Assembly (NCBI GenBank): GCA_963843605.1
Contig: CAWJLA010000008.1
Location: 682,001-746,000, forward strand
DNA: 64,000 nt
Direction: 5' to 3'
DNA from: FEN-1297 sp963843605
Lineage (GTDB): Bacteria > Bacteroidota > Ignavibacteria > Ignavibacteriales > Ignavibacteriaceae
The position numbers and the translations under genes are program-made. Shown piece after piece: positions 52,970 through 63,040 of this stretch. The notes under the pieces were generated by a model that was given only the letters and a program-made list of their open reading frames with translations, had not been told where the DNA came from and made no database searches. The stretch's first letter is position 1; the number at the start of each line of letters is the position of its first letter.

Positions 52970-53433
52970 TTTACCCCCTTCCCCGGTTTAATCATTCTGT
53001 TTTTATAATTTATTAGTATACGGTCATACTCTGCCGACATCAGCGGAGATGAAATTAAAAAATCGGCCGATGCCCGGTTATTTGCTATCGGGATATTGTA
53101 TACAATTGCAATGCGCAGAAGAGCTTTTACATCGGGATCATGCGGCATCGGTTCCAGCGGATCCCAGAAGAAAATTAGAAAATCGATTTCACCCTCGGCT
53201 ATTTTAGCCCCTACCTGCTGGTCACCGCCCAAAGGACCGCTCTTAAATCTGTAAATATCCAGCTTAAGTTCTTCCGATAATATAGTCCCCGTTGTGCCGG
53301 TGGCAAATAAATCATGTTTTGAAAGCACATCACGGTTATATTTTGCCCACTCCACCAAATCCATCTTTCTGTTGTCATGAGCTATTAAAGCTATTTTCTT
53401 CTTTTTGTCCATAGATGCAATAGATTTTTTCAT
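52966..53433 (-). CDS. mgsA: Methylglyoxal synthase
   Basis: Converts dihydroxyacetone phosphate to methylglyoxal and phosphate, a bypass when sugar phosphates build up. 155 residues. Conserved parts are IALIAHDNRKMDLVEWAKYN, the phosphate-binding LFATGTTGTIL, the catalytic aspartate in SGPLGGDQQVGAKI, and FFWDPLEPMPHDPDVKALLR with the active-site histidine. It is a single gene, convergent with DUF1624. Its nearness to the sucrose operon fits carbon overflow control but may be chance. Confidence 0.95.
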   Translation of the reverse strand: MKKSIASMDKKKKIALIAHDNRKMDLVEWAKYNRDVLSKHDLFATGTTGTILSEELKLDIYRFKSGPLGGDQQVGAKIAEGEIDFLIFFWDPLEPMPHDPDVKALLRIAIVYNIPIANNRASADFLISSPLMSAEYDRILINYKNRMIKPGKGVN

Positions 53434-53676
53434 TGTATCCTCTTTTACAAATATTATTATACTGTGAAATTATAAATAATTCGTATTTAATGTGTTGATT
53501 TTAAGTTAATTTTAACCGGATTAAATATTTTTCTTGACAATGTATGAATTAGTCATAATTTAGCTCTCAATATTTTCTATTCTTTGCCAGTTCACCATTT
53601 CTCTCCTTTTACTGAAAATAATTATTCTCTTTACTGATTCACTAAAAAACTAACTTTAAATCAACAGGAGGCTTAT

Positions 53677-54165
53677 ATGAAAAAGTTCTTCGTGTATTCG
53701 TTTATAATTCTGTTTACGTTCTTGTTTACAAATTCTTTCGCTCAAGACGACAACAGTAAGTTGAAACAAACCATAGATGATTTAAATGAAAAATTCTCTA
53801 AAGCATATATGGATAAGGATAATGAAATGATGCTGTCTTACTATGCCGAGGATGCCATTTCTATGCCCAGTTATACTACAATGATGAAAGGCAAAGAAGC
53901 TATTAAGAACGGCATGGATATGGAGAAAAATGCCGATTATAAAGTAACAAACTTTAAATTGAACAATACAGATATTATTACCAACGGCGATCTTGTGTGC
54001 GACATAGGAACTTACGAAATGTCAATGGAAATGCCGAATATGGATAAGCCTTATACCGATAAAGGTAAATATATGACGGTATATGAAAAACAGTCCGACG
54101 GTTCGTTAAAAATAAAAGCCGAAATATGGAATTCAGATATGAACCCATGGATGAAAGAAAATTAA
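53677..54165 (+). CDS. Exported SnoaL/DUF4440-like protein
   Basis: 162 residues with a signal peptide (KFFVYSFIILFTFLFTNSFA). The mature part fits the NTF2/SnoaL-like fold: LNEKFSKAYMDKDNEMMLSY, YYAEDAISMPSYTTMMKG and a closing MTVYEKQSDGSLKIKAEIWN. Such DUF4440 proteins are small secreted or periplasmic proteins of mostly unknown function. It has a strong AGGAGG ribosome site, and TTGACA (53534-53539) may be its -35. It is a single gene. Confidence 0.82.
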   Translation: MKKFFVYSFIILFTFLFTNSFAQDDNSKLKQTIDDLNEKFSKAYMDKDNEMMLSYYAEDAISMPSYTTMMKGKEAIKNGMDMEKNADYKVTNFKLNNTDIITNGDLVCDIGTYEMSMEMPNMDKPYTDKGKYMTVYEKQSDGSLKIKAEIWNSDMNPWMKEN

Positions 54166-54193
54166 TTTTATTTTATTAAGAATCACCGTAATG

Positions 54194-54217
54194 TGCGGTT
54201 TACTGCTGTAAACCGCA
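54194..54217. other. Strong hairpin after the SnoaL-like gene
   Basis: TGCGGTTTAC and GTAAACCGCA form a perfect 10-bp stem with a TGCT loop, 28 bp after the upstream stop. There is no T-run on either side, so it is not a standard terminator. It may protect the mRNA 3' end. Confidence 0.55.
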
Positions 54218-54375
54218 TTAAGTAATAGAAACCCTCCTTACTGCGCACTTAAATTAGAGGTAACTGCTTTTAAGAAAACAAATTAAATCCTTGCTAATTA
54301 TCCTAAGTGTTATAGATTACTTGAATTTATAAGAAATTATTTTATTATGTACTTACTTCAAGAAGGATAAAACAA

Positions 54376-55269
54376 ATGTCGCGAATAACAGCGATAGGAG
54401 AAATATTATTCGATGTTTACCCGAATGGTAAAAACCTAGGAGGCGCTCCCTTTAATTTCATATATCATATTATCAAATTAACCGGAAGCGGGAAATTTAT
54501 AAGTGCTGTTGGAAACGATGCAAACGGAAAAGAAATATTACGATTTCTCGAAAATAGCGGAATTGATAATCAATTTATCGAGATAGACGAGCAGCATCCG
54601 ACCGGAACTGCAAACGCTAACCTCGATGAAAAAAAAGTCCCTCACTGGGAAATTAAAACAGAAACATCGTATGATTTTATAACTCCCTCTCCGCGTCTTG
54701 AAGAATTAATTTCGCAAAACACAGACTGCCTGTATTTCGGAACTCTGGCAAGACGTGCCAATGTCAGCAGAGAAACAATTCAATCTCTTTTCAGAAAAAA
54801 AGATATCATTTACTTCTGCGATTTGAATATTCGTCAAAATTTTTATTCCAAGGAAATAATCGAGAATTCCTTAATTGCATCGGATGTTTTGAAATTAAAT
54901 ATAGACGAGTTAAAACTCATTAATGAAACCGGGTTAAACCAACCGTTTGATATAATAAACCTGTCAAAGTTTATTTCAGATAAATATAAAATTGATTTGC
55001 TTTGCATTACCCTCGGTGATAAAGGTTCATTTCTAATTAAGGGCAACGAGGTAAGTCATCAAAAACATGATGTTGAAAACGTTGTGGATACGGTAGGGGC
55101 CGGCGATGCTTTTGCCGCGATACTCTGTTTGGGTTTTTTAAAAGGGTGGGAATTAGCAAAAACAAACCGGCTTGCTTCCGAATTTGCAGCCGAAATTGTG
55201 AAAATTGAAGGAGCTTTGCCTAAATCGAATTTATTTTACGAAAATTTTAAGAACCGAATTTTACAATGA
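54376..55269 (+). CDS. PfkB-family sugar kinase, probably fructokinase
   Basis: 297 residues. Ribokinase-fold motifs are GEILFDVYPNGKNLGGAPFN (substrate) and the ATP/anion-hole signature DTVGAGDAFAAILCLGFLKG (about 237-256) with the catalytic aspartate. It is the first gene of a three-gene operon with sucrose-phosphate synthase and sucrose synthase and overlaps the next by four bases. Sucrose synthase releases fructose, so fructose is the likely substrate. AAGGAT precedes the start. Confidence 0.88.
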   Translation: MSRITAIGEILFDVYPNGKNLGGAPFNFIYHIIKLTGSGKFISAVGNDANGKEILRFLENSGIDNQFIEIDEQHPTGTANANLDEKKVPHWEIKTETSYDFITPSPRLEELISQNTDCLYFGTLARRANVSRETIQSLFRKKDIIYFCDLNIRQNFYSKEIIENSLIASDVLKLNIDELKLINETGLNQPFDIINLSKFISDKYKIDLLCITLGDKGSFLIKGNEVSHQKHDVENVVDTVGAGDAFAAILCLGFLKGWELAKTNRLASEFAAEIVKIEGALPKSNLFYENFKNRILQ

Positions 55270-57458
55270 TAACAAACAACCCGGATAAAACTAAATTATA
55301 CATTCAGCTATATAGTATTCACGGATTGATCAGGGGACACAACCTCGAACTCGGAAGAGACGCCGATACCGGAGGCCAGACCAAGTATGTACTTGAACTG
55401 GCTCAACATCTTAGTAAAGATCCGAGAGTTGAAAAGATAGAACTTGTAACTAGACTTGTAAAAGACAAAGCCGTGTCCGAAGATTATTCGCAGTCTGTAG
55501 AAAAAGTCAATGATAAACTCAGCATAATAAGAATTCGCTGCGGCGGCATAAAATATATGCGTAAGGAATTATTATGGAGCCACCTTGAAGAATTTGTAGA
55601 TAAAAGCATAAAATATATAAAAGCTCAGGGCAGGCTGCCCGATGTTATACACAGTCATTATGCGGATGCCGGCTATGTATGCAGCGAGCTTACCAAATTT
55701 TTCGGGATACCTTTTGTCCATACCGGTCATTCTCTCGGAAGAGATAAGCTGAGGAAATTATTAAACGAGGGGATACCCATAGAAGATATTGAAAAAAGAT
55801 ACAAAATCAGTCACCGGATCGAAGTAGAAGAGAACGTAATTCATTTTTCCGATTTAATTATAACCAGCACACGGCAGGAAATACAGAATCAGTACGGCGG
55901 TTATTCCAATATTAATATTGAAAAATTCAAAGTGCTCCCCCCGGGAGTCGATCTTGAACGGTTTTATCCATATAACACAAAGGAAAAAATTCATGATGAT
56001 ATTATTGTAATTAATGGAATAATTACCGAAAAGCTGATGCGCTTCTTTATGGATGTAAACAAGCCTTTAATACTTACGCTGTGCAGACCCGATAAGAGGA
56101 AAAACATCTCTGGCCTAATTACAGCTTACGGAGAGGATAAGACTCTGCAAAGAAAAGCCAACCTTGCAATTTTCGCCGGAATAAGAAGCGATATTCAAAC
56201 CATGCCGGATAACGAGCGCGAAGTTTTAACCGAGATACTCCTTCTGATGGACAAATATAATTTATACGGAAAGATGGCTGTTCCCAAAAGACACGATACC
56301 CAACACGAAGTACCCGAATTGTACCGTATCGCGGCCAAATCAGGCGGTGTTTTTGTGAATGCGGCACTTACCGAGCCTTTCGGTTTAACTTTAATTGAAG
56401 CTGCCGCTTCCGGAATTCCTGTTGTAGCCACGGATGACGGAGGCCCGAGGGATATAATTAAAAATTGTCAAAACGGTATACTGGTGGATGTATCGGATTC
56501 AGGAAACATTGCAAATGCTCTCAATAAAATCCTGGATGATGGCAAATTATGGAAAAAATTCTCCGGCGAAGGAATAGAAAACGTTAAGAGATATTATACA
56601 TGGAAAGCTCACAAAAATAATTATCTCGATGAAATTGAAGCTCTGCTTAATAAGCAGCTCAACAAAGCGGATACTTTCGCCACCGTAGGTAAAAAACTTC
56701 TCGATATGGAAAAACTAATAGTATCCGATATAGATCATACACTGCTGGGCGACGATGATGAGACACGGAAGTTCAGCGATTTATTGAATAATCTTCAAAA
56801 TAAAATCGGATTTGCAGTTGCAACCGGACGCACAGTGAAATCTGCCTTTAATGTATTGAAGGAAAACAATGTTCCCCTTCCGGATGTAATAATCTCATCG
56901 GTCGGATCAGAAATATATTATAACTACCACGGCGAACTGATCTATTCGCAGGGATGGGATTCGCATATATCATACATGTGGAAAAGAAACAGAATAGTTG
57001 AGTTATTAAAGGAGTTTGATTTTCTAACTTACCAGGAAGAAGAGACGCAGAGAAAGTTTAAAGTAAGTTTTTACATGGATGAGGACGAACAGAATATTGA
57101 AAAAATCCGGGAAGTACTTATCAAGAACAAAATAAAGTTTAATATGATCTTCAGTCACGGCAATTTCCTTGATATACTTCCGTACCGGGCATCAAAAGGC
57201 AAAGCGATCAGGTATTTGTCGTACCGCTGGAATATACCCTACGAGAATATACTTGTTGCCGGCGACTCCGGAAACGACGAAGAGATGTTAAAAGGTGAAT
57301 TGCTGGGCGTAGTGGTTGCTAATTACAGTCATGAGTTGGATTCTCTCAAAGGAAGTAAAAGAATTTATTTTTCGAAGAGATCGTATGCGGGAGGTATTAT
57401 AGACGGAATAGAATATTACAATTTTTTGAGCAACGCAAAGGAGGCAGAAGTTGAGTAA
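55266..57458 (+). CDS. Sucrose-phosphate synthase with HAD phosphatase domain
   Basis: 730 residues. The GT4 glycosyltransferase part (1-470) has GHNLELGRDADTGGQTKYVL near the start, VIHSHYADAGYV, HTGHSLGRDKLRKLL and the catalytic EPFGLTLIEAAASGIPVVAT (about 373). Residues 480-725 are a HAD phosphatase of the sucrose-phosphate phosphatase type: IVSDIDHTLLGDDDE with the nucleophile Asp, later VAGDSGNDEEML. Synthase and phosphatase in one chain would make sucrose from UDP-glucose and fructose-6-phosphate. It is the middle gene of the operon, overlapping both neighbours. Confidence 0.9.
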   Translation: MITNNPDKTKLYIQLYSIHGLIRGHNLELGRDADTGGQTKYVLELAQHLSKDPRVEKIELVTRLVKDKAVSEDYSQSVEKVNDKLSIIRIRCGGIKYMRKELLWSHLEEFVDKSIKYIKAQGRLPDVIHSHYADAGYVCSELTKFFGIPFVHTGHSLGRDKLRKLLNEGIPIEDIEKRYKISHRIEVEENVIHFSDLIITSTRQEIQNQYGGYSNINIEKFKVLPPGVDLERFYPYNTKEKIHDDIIVINGIITEKLMRFFMDVNKPLILTLCRPDKRKNISGLITAYGEDKTLQRKANLAIFAGIRSDIQTMPDNEREVLTEILLLMDKYNLYGKMAVPKRHDTQHEVPELYRIAAKSGGVFVNAALTEPFGLTLIEAAASGIPVVATDDGGPRDIIKNCQNGILVDVSDSGNIANALNKILDDGKLWKKFSGEGIENVKRYYTWKAHKNNYLDEIEALLNKQLNKADTFATVGKKLLDMEKLIVSDIDHTLLGDDDETRKFSDLLNNLQNKIGFAVATGRTVKSAFNVLKENNVPLPDVIISSVGSEIYYNYHGELIYSQGWDSHISYMWKRNRIVELLKEFDFLTYQEEETQRKFKVSFYMDEDEQNIEKIREVLIKNKIKFNMIFSHGNFLDILPYRASKGKAIRYLSYRWNIPYENILVAGDSGNDEEMLKGELLGVVVANYSHELDSLKGSKRIYFSKRSYAGGIIDGIEYYNFLSNAKEAEVE

Positions 57459-59844
57459 GAAATTAAGAGACTTGTTTGAAGAAAATAAAAAAGATTTTTT
57501 CAGATACCTTAACAGGGTTTCGCAAAATGAAAGCAAGCTGCTGGTAAAAGGAAATCTGCTTGATATTCTTGAGGATTTTAAGAACGAAGATATTAAAATA
57601 AACCATGAAGAAATTGAAGAAATAATACATAAAATAAACGAATCGGTATGTTTGGGCAATTCGATTTTTTTTGAGATGAGAGAAACCATTGCAACGCCGA
57701 GCTTTTATAACTTCAACATTGAAGAACTTTTTTATGAACAGATTTCAGTACATGAATTTTTAAAAGCTAAAGAAAGGTTTGTTAACCCTGAAGCACATAA
57801 CGATGTCTTGTCGCTTAATTTCAGCACGTTTTACGATAAGTTTCCCAGTGTTCGGGATTATAGAGGCATAGGAAAAGGAGTCGAATTCTTAAACCGGTAT
57901 TTGTCCAGCAATATGTTTACACAACCTGAAAAATTACGAAAGGCTTTGTTCGATTTCTTATTCGTTCACAAGTATAAATCGGAGCAGCTTATTGTTAACA
58001 GCAGAATAAACAGTCCTGAGCAATTAACTGCAAGCATTGAAAAAGTACTGAGCTTTCTTAGAAAAAAGCCGGAAGACGAACCGCTTATAAAATTCAATAA
58101 TGAACTGCAGCAATACGGATTTGAGCCGGGACTCGGGAACACCGCAGGTAAAATAGTAGAAAGTCTGGAAATACTGGAAGGACTGTTGCAGTCGCCCGAT
58201 CATCAGGCTTTAACCGAGTTCCTTTCGAGGATACCGATGATTTTTAACATTGCAATAATATCGCCGCACGGATATTTCGGGCAGGAAGGCGTGCTGGGTA
58301 TGCCCGATACCGGCGGGCAGGTGGTTTATATACTTGACCAGGTTAAAGCACTCGAAAAGAAATTAATTAAATCGCTAAAAGACTCCGGTCTTACCGCAAA
58401 GCCGAAGATTATTATACTTACAAGATTAATTCCGAATGCCGCAAAAACCAGATCCAACCAGCGCCTTGAGAAAGTACATGAGACAAAAAATACCTGGATA
58501 CTGAGAGTGCCATTCAGAACTCATAATAAAAAAGTTACCGACAACTGGATATCCCGCTTCGAAATCTGGCCGTACCTTGATAACTTTGCCGATGATGCGT
58601 ATAAAGAACTTTTAGCAGAATTCGGAGAACGGCCTGATTTTATAATCGGAAATTATTCCGACGGCAATATGGTTGCCTTTATACTTTCGAAGAAATTCGG
58701 CGTAACACAATGCAATATCGCACATGCGCTTGAAAAGAGTAAATACCTTTACAGTGCACTATACTGGAAAAACCTCGAACAATACTATAATTTTTCCATT
58801 CAATTTACCGCCGACTTAATTGCAATGAACTCGGCAAATTTCATCGTCACTTCAACCTACCAAGAGATAGTAGGAACCGACGAAAGCATCGGACAATATG
58901 AATCATATGAAAACTTTACGATGCCCGATTTGTACCGGGTAGAAGGGGGAATTAACCTGTACCATCCGAAATTTAATATCGTCCCACCCGGAGTTAATAC
59001 AAAAATATATTTTCCGTATACGAAAGAGGCGGACAGGATAGACGAAGTCCGGGCAGACCTTAACAAACTTTTATTTGAGAATACAGAAGATCCCGAAGTT
59101 TTCGGCAAACTTGAAAACCCTGATTTAATTCCGATATTTTCTCTTGCAAGATTAGACAAAATTAAAAATCTTACCGGACTAGTAAACTGGTTCGGCGAGA
59201 ACAAGGAGCTTCAGGAAGTAGCGAACTTAATAATAGTGGCCGGCAAGGTTGATTCCAACCAATCAAGCGACGGCGAAGAAAAGGAACAAATAGAATGGAT
59301 GCATCATTTAATTAACGAATTTAATCTGTATAATAAAATCAGATGGATAGGAAAACTATTTCATAAAGGCCAGACGGGAGAAGTCTACCGGGTAATTGCG
59401 GATAAAAAAGGAATTTTCGTTCAGCCCGCATTGTTTGAAGGATTCGGATTAACGGTTCTTGAAGCAATGAGATCCGGTTTGCCCTCATTCGCAACAATGT
59501 ACGGCGGCCCTCTCGAGATTATCCGCGATCAGGTTTCCGGTTTTCATATAGATCCGATAAACGGGAAAGAATCTACTGAAAAAATACTTGACTTCATTAA
59601 AAAAGTTAAAGAAGATCCCAGTGCTTGGGATCGAATTTCGAAGAAAGCCATAGAAAGAGTGGACACCGCATTTAACTGGGATCTATATGCTAATAAGCTT
59701 TTATCGCTTGCAAAGATTTACGGCTTCTGGAAATTTACAACAAACATCGAAATGGAGGAAATGAACGCTTACCTTGAAGTATTATACCATCTGCTTTATA
59801 TTCCAAGGGCAAAAACAATACTAGATGCTCACAACAAGCGTTAA
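57451..59844 (+). CDS. Sucrose synthase
   Basis: Reversibly cleaves sucrose with UDP or ADP to NDP-glucose and fructose. 797 residues, the normal size. The N-terminal regulatory region (1-270) precedes the GT-B part, with SPHGYFGQEGVLGMPDTGGQ (about 270) then VVYILDQVKALE, NYSDGNMVAFILSKKFGVTQ and the catalytic PALFEGFGLTVLEAMRSG (about 658). It starts at TTG, eight bases before the end of the upstream gene, with AAAGGAGG upstream. Bacterial sucrose synthases are known mainly from cyanobacteria and some Proteobacteria and related groups, so the operon may have moved between lineages. Confidence 0.92.
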   Translation: MSKKLRDLFEENKKDFFRYLNRVSQNESKLLVKGNLLDILEDFKNEDIKINHEEIEEIIHKINESVCLGNSIFFEMRETIATPSFYNFNIEELFYEQISVHEFLKAKERFVNPEAHNDVLSLNFSTFYDKFPSVRDYRGIGKGVEFLNRYLSSNMFTQPEKLRKALFDFLFVHKYKSEQLIVNSRINSPEQLTASIEKVLSFLRKKPEDEPLIKFNNELQQYGFEPGLGNTAGKIVESLEILEGLLQSPDHQALTEFLSRIPMIFNIAIISPHGYFGQEGVLGMPDTGGQVVYILDQVKALEKKLIKSLKDSGLTAKPKIIILTRLIPNAAKTRSNQRLEKVHETKNTWILRVPFRTHNKKVTDNWISRFEIWPYLDNFADDAYKELLAEFGERPDFIIGNYSDGNMVAFILSKKFGVTQCNIAHALEKSKYLYSALYWKNLEQYYNFSIQFTADLIAMNSANFIVTSTYQEIVGTDESIGQYESYENFTMPDLYRVEGGINLYHPKFNIVPPGVNTKIYFPYTKEADRIDEVRADLNKLLFENTEDPEVFGKLENPDLIPIFSLARLDKIKNLTGLVNWFGENKELQEVANLIIVAGKVDSNQSSDGEEKEQIEWMHHLINEFNLYNKIRWIGKLFHKGQTGEVYRVIADKKGIFVQPALFEGFGLTVLEAMRSGLPSFATMYGGPLEIIRDQVSGFHIDPINGKESTEKILDFIKKVKEDPSAWDRISKKAIERVDTAFNWDLYANKLLSLAKIYGFWKFTTNIEMEEMNAYLEVLYHLLYIPRAKTILDAHNKR

Positions 59845-59848
59845 CAAA

Positions 59849-60934
59849 CTATTGAACGGTTTCTTTTACTCCGTTTGAATTTGATTCATCCTTTGATACA
59901 AAAAGAGTCTGAGTAGGAAAAGCAAATTCTATATTACGATTTTCGAATTCGCGGTATATTTTCAGATTTATGCTTTGCTGCCTGTCCATAAATTCATTGT
60001 AATCCGGACTTCCGACATAATAAACAAATTCAAAATTTAAACTGAAATCGCCGAAAGCAGCAAAATTCCCGCGGTCGAATTGTACATTCTTTTCATCTTC
60101 AATAATTTTCTTGACTATTTTCGGTATTTCCTCAAGCTGATCTGCTTTGGTCTGATAAATTACTCCAAGGTGGAATACAACTCTTCTTCTCTCCATTTTT
60201 CTGTAATTATGTATCCTGGAATCAGTCAAGTCTTTATTTGAGAAAACTAGTTGTTCACCTCCGAGCGCGCGTATTCTTGTGGTTTTTATACCGACATATT
60301 CAACCGCTCCCATTTTATCGCCGACAATTATAAAGTCACCGATTTCGAACGGCTTGTCGAAAAAAATCACGAAATAGCTGAACAGATCTCCCAGTACTGC
60401 CTGGGCTGCCAAAGCTATTGCAATACCGCCGATACCCAGACCGGCAATTACCGAGGAAACATTTACTCCCAGATTATCCAACAGAAAGACAAAACCAAGT
60501 ATCCAGATCATTATACTAAGTAAAGTGGTTATGCCGCGTATTTCCTTCTGCCTAATCTCACTATTACTTTTCCTTTTCAAATATATATTTAAACTGTACT
60601 TCACTGTCGAGACAATTAGTTTAAGCGAAAAGAAGGTAACCAGGATTATAGAAATAATTTCAATTACCTTTTCAGCTTTCGGAGCAATCGATAATGTATT
60701 CAGAGCCAGATAGAAACCGCCGAAATATAGTAGAGGAATTATTGTGCTTTCAACTCCCTGAATTAAAAAATCGTCTACAGTTGTTTTTGTTTTCTCAGCC
60801 CATATTTTGAGCCTGCTCATTAATATCTTCTTAAATATAAAAACCACTATCAAGCAGATTATAAAAATTCCAAGCGCCGTCAGATAAAGCATTACACTAT
60901 TGCCGAAATAACTTTGATTTAAAAAGTTTTGCAT
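59849..60934 (-). CDS. MscS-family mechanosensitive channel
   Basis: 361 residues in the inner membrane. Membrane segments are near 12-30, 68-88, 98-118 and 138-158; the pore helix is at about 162-190 (VIAGLGIGGIAIALAAQAVL), followed by the beta domain GDLFSYFVIFFDKPFEIGDF and the cytoplasmic cage. It opens when membrane tension rises, letting solutes leave. It converges with the sucrose operon; since sucrose is a compatible solute, a shared osmotic role is possible. Confidence 0.93.
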   Translation of the reverse strand: MQNFLNQSYFGNSVMLYLTALGIFIICLIVVFIFKKILMSRLKIWAEKTKTTVDDFLIQGVESTIIPLLYFGGFYLALNTLSIAPKAEKVIEIISIILVTFFSLKLIVSTVKYSLNIYLKRKSNSEIRQKEIRGITTLLSIMIWILGFVFLLDNLGVNVSSVIAGLGIGGIAIALAAQAVLGDLFSYFVIFFDKPFEIGDFIIVGDKMGAVEYVGIKTTRIRALGGEQLVFSNKDLTDSRIHNYRKMERRRVVFHLGVIYQTKADQLEEIPKIVKKIIEDEKNVQFDRGNFAAFGDFSLNFEFVYYVGSPDYNEFMDRQQSINLKIYREFENRNIEFAFPTQTLFVSKDESNSNGVKETVQ

Positions 60935-61094
60935 AAACCGGGTAACTCCTTGGATATTTAAGTTGATAAGAAGATAAAAATTTCTATAAGAAAAACAATT
61001 TCGACCGGAAAATATAACGGGTTTTGCATCACATAATCTAATTAAACTGCATGCGTGACCGATAATGAAAAAACTTATAATAAACTTAACAAAA

Positions 61095-61502
61095 TTAAAT
61101 GGTGTATTTTTTTATAATTTCCTCGGTAATTCTGACAGGCCTTCCGCTTCGCAGCGAAATCATCGTATAAAGCAAATATCCTTCCGCCGCAATTTTTTCG
61201 TTCGATTTGATTAAAATCTTGAATTTGATTTTTACCTGCGCGCCGTTAACACTATCCAGTCTGGTACGCACCAATATCTTATCTCCCATTTTAAGAGATC
61301 TTTTAAATTCGATAAACGATGCACTTACCACCCAGTTGTAGCCGAGACCGTGAAATTCTTCCATCGACATTTTATAGTCGCGCATCATTTGTTCATAGCG
61401 TGCGGCCAGCACGTAATCAAAATACTTTGAATTATGAACGTGATTGTTCATATCGATGTCGTCGGGTCTAACCGAAATCTCCGATTCAAATTCAGAATAC
61501 AA
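61095..61502 (-). CDS. Acyl-CoA thioesterase (4HBT hot-dog fold)
   Basis: 135 residues, single hot-dog domain. The family signature is SVRPDDIDMNNHVHNSKYFD (aspartate and HVHN loop of the 4-hydroxybenzoyl-CoA thioesterase family, about residues 10-29), followed by YNWVVSASFIEFKRSLKMGD. It hydrolyses an unknown acyl-CoA in the cytoplasm. YbgC-like enzymes usually lie by tol-pal genes, which are absent here. It is a single gene. Confidence 0.88.
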   Translation of the reverse strand: MYSEFESEISVRPDDIDMNNHVHNSKYFDYVLAARYEQMMRDYKMSMEEFHGLGYNWVVSASFIEFKRSLKMGDKILVRTRLDSVNGAQVKIKFKILIKSNEKIAAEGYLLYTMISLRSGRPVRITEEIIKKYTI

Positions 61503-61784
61503 ATTATTTATCCGGATAAAAAAATAAAATTACGATATAATTATAGCGAATAATTAATAAAGTTTGGAAGAATACCACCATTAAATTGTGTGATTAAAAT
61601 TAACCGGATTGCGAGCTAGAATTGCTTGGTGATATAATACGCGGACTCAAACTGTTGGTATAAATGAGAATCCTAAAAGCAAAGCCGGCAAATATCCTTT
61701 GCAGGAAGTAATGCCGGTTATAAAATAGATATGAATATTCGTTACAATATTTATAAGTAAGAAATTAAAAGTTTAATTATAAAA

Positions 61785-63032
61785 CTATTGATTGTTTTTC
61801 ATAGTATTCTGTTCGTACCACGAAACAATTTCAAATGATCCCGTATTAGGGAAATTCGGAGGCGAACTATACATCAGGCGTTCATCGTACCTATAATTCT
61901 TTGAAAAGCCGCTTACAATATTACCGTAATAATTAAAAGTACCTACGGCTTGCCGTTGATATTGCGTAATTCCGCCGTTAAGATGAATTATACCGCTATT
62001 AGGCCTTGAGGCATAATTCTGAGCACCGAAGCCGCCCGTTTCGCAGTAAATTGCACCGTCGATTGTTATGTCATGACGGTTCGGGTAATTATCGGTAATA
62101 AAGACATTATTTTTTGCAACAATTCCCAATATATCGGTAGAATTAGGATTAGTGTTAGGATCGGTATTATAAGTGACATTATCATCCAAATAAATATTCC
62201 CTTTGCCGGAAGAACCGGATGCGCCAACTGTATATTGACCTTTTACCGTTCCCTGAAGTCTCAGCACAGCATTATCCGCAAAGAGAACACCGTTCGGGGC
62301 GAGATCCGAGGCTAATTTTGTGGTAACAGTGCCTTTATAAGAAAATCTATATTTTATACTATCGACCGCAAATGTTATATATACGGTATCGTGCCCGGTA
62401 AATGTATGGCCGCCGCTGTTGGCTTCTGTTTCCAGATCTGCAACCCCTGTTGACGGCAATGGAAGATCGACGCCCGACTGATAACCGCCATTTAAAATAG
62501 GAGAATCATATTTTTTGGAAGTATAGTATTGAAGGCCTTTTTTAGTAGTTACCTTACCGTTAAAAACCGGATGACCGGCTACTCTCAAGTAGTCCTGTGT
62601 ATGCATAGGTCCCCAAACCGTGTCACCGTTTGCCCACCATATACCGGAAGGTTCATAAACCGAATAATAAGCAAACTTAGAAAATTTACTTGGCTGCAAA
62701 GTAACTTTTACGGTAGATGTATCTTCATAATAAACTCCGGTAGCAGTAATTTGTCTAAGGTTTTTAAACGCATCCAAAACTTGTACCGATACATTTATTT
62801 TGCCGCCCTGGAAGCTCACATTATTCAGGCCGGTAGTCCAGCTTTGATTTAAAAAGATATTGTTAGCTGCAATATTGGCGCCGCTCACGGCAATATTATA
62901 AGCAACCGATTCATCGTGGTATTGAGTAAAATTATCGAATGCTTGAACCGAGAGACGGCTGAAATTCTGGCCGAGAACCAGAAATATTAAACTAAATCCC
63001 ATTATAAGAAATAGAGCTGCTTTTCCAACCAT
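61785..63032 (-). CDS. Pilus-associated protein (PilX-like minor subunit)
   Basis: 415 residues. The N-terminus MVGKAALFLIMGFSLIFLVL is a pilin-like helix with a three-residue leader, followed by FSRLSVQAFDNFTQYHDESV, similar to PilX/GspK-type starts. The large rest is beta-rich with repeated glycine/asparagine turns (HTQDYLRVAGHPVFNGKVTT; DNVTYNTDPNTNPNSTDILG). It is the last of three pilin-like genes in a row. A role in pilus tip or assembly is inferred. Known for Ignavibacteria-like genomes only as hypothetical, as far as I recall. Confidence 0.6.
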   Translation of the reverse strand: MVGKAALFLIMGFSLIFLVLGQNFSRLSVQAFDNFTQYHDESVAYNIAVSGANIAANNIFLNQSWTTGLNNVSFQGGKINVSVQVLDAFKNLRQITATGVYYEDTSTVKVTLQPSKFSKFAYYSVYEPSGIWWANGDTVWGPMHTQDYLRVAGHPVFNGKVTTKKGLQYYTSKKYDSPILNGGYQSGVDLPLPSTGVADLETEANSGGHTFTGHDTVYITFAVDSIKYRFSYKGTVTTKLASDLAPNGVLFADNAVLRLQGTVKGQYTVGASGSSGKGNIYLDDNVTYNTDPNTNPNSTDILGIVAKNNVFITDNYPNRHDITIDGAIYCETGGFGAQNYASRPNSGIIHLNGGITQYQRQAVGTFNYYGNIVSGFSKNYRYDERLMYSSPPNFPNTGSFEIVSWYEQNTMKNNQ

Positions 63033-63040
63033 ATCTGCAC

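Noticed and set aside
57040..57056. GAGACGCAGAGAAAG inside the sucrose-phosphate synthase gene
   Set aside because: In-frame coding sequence of a conserved region, no partner arm.
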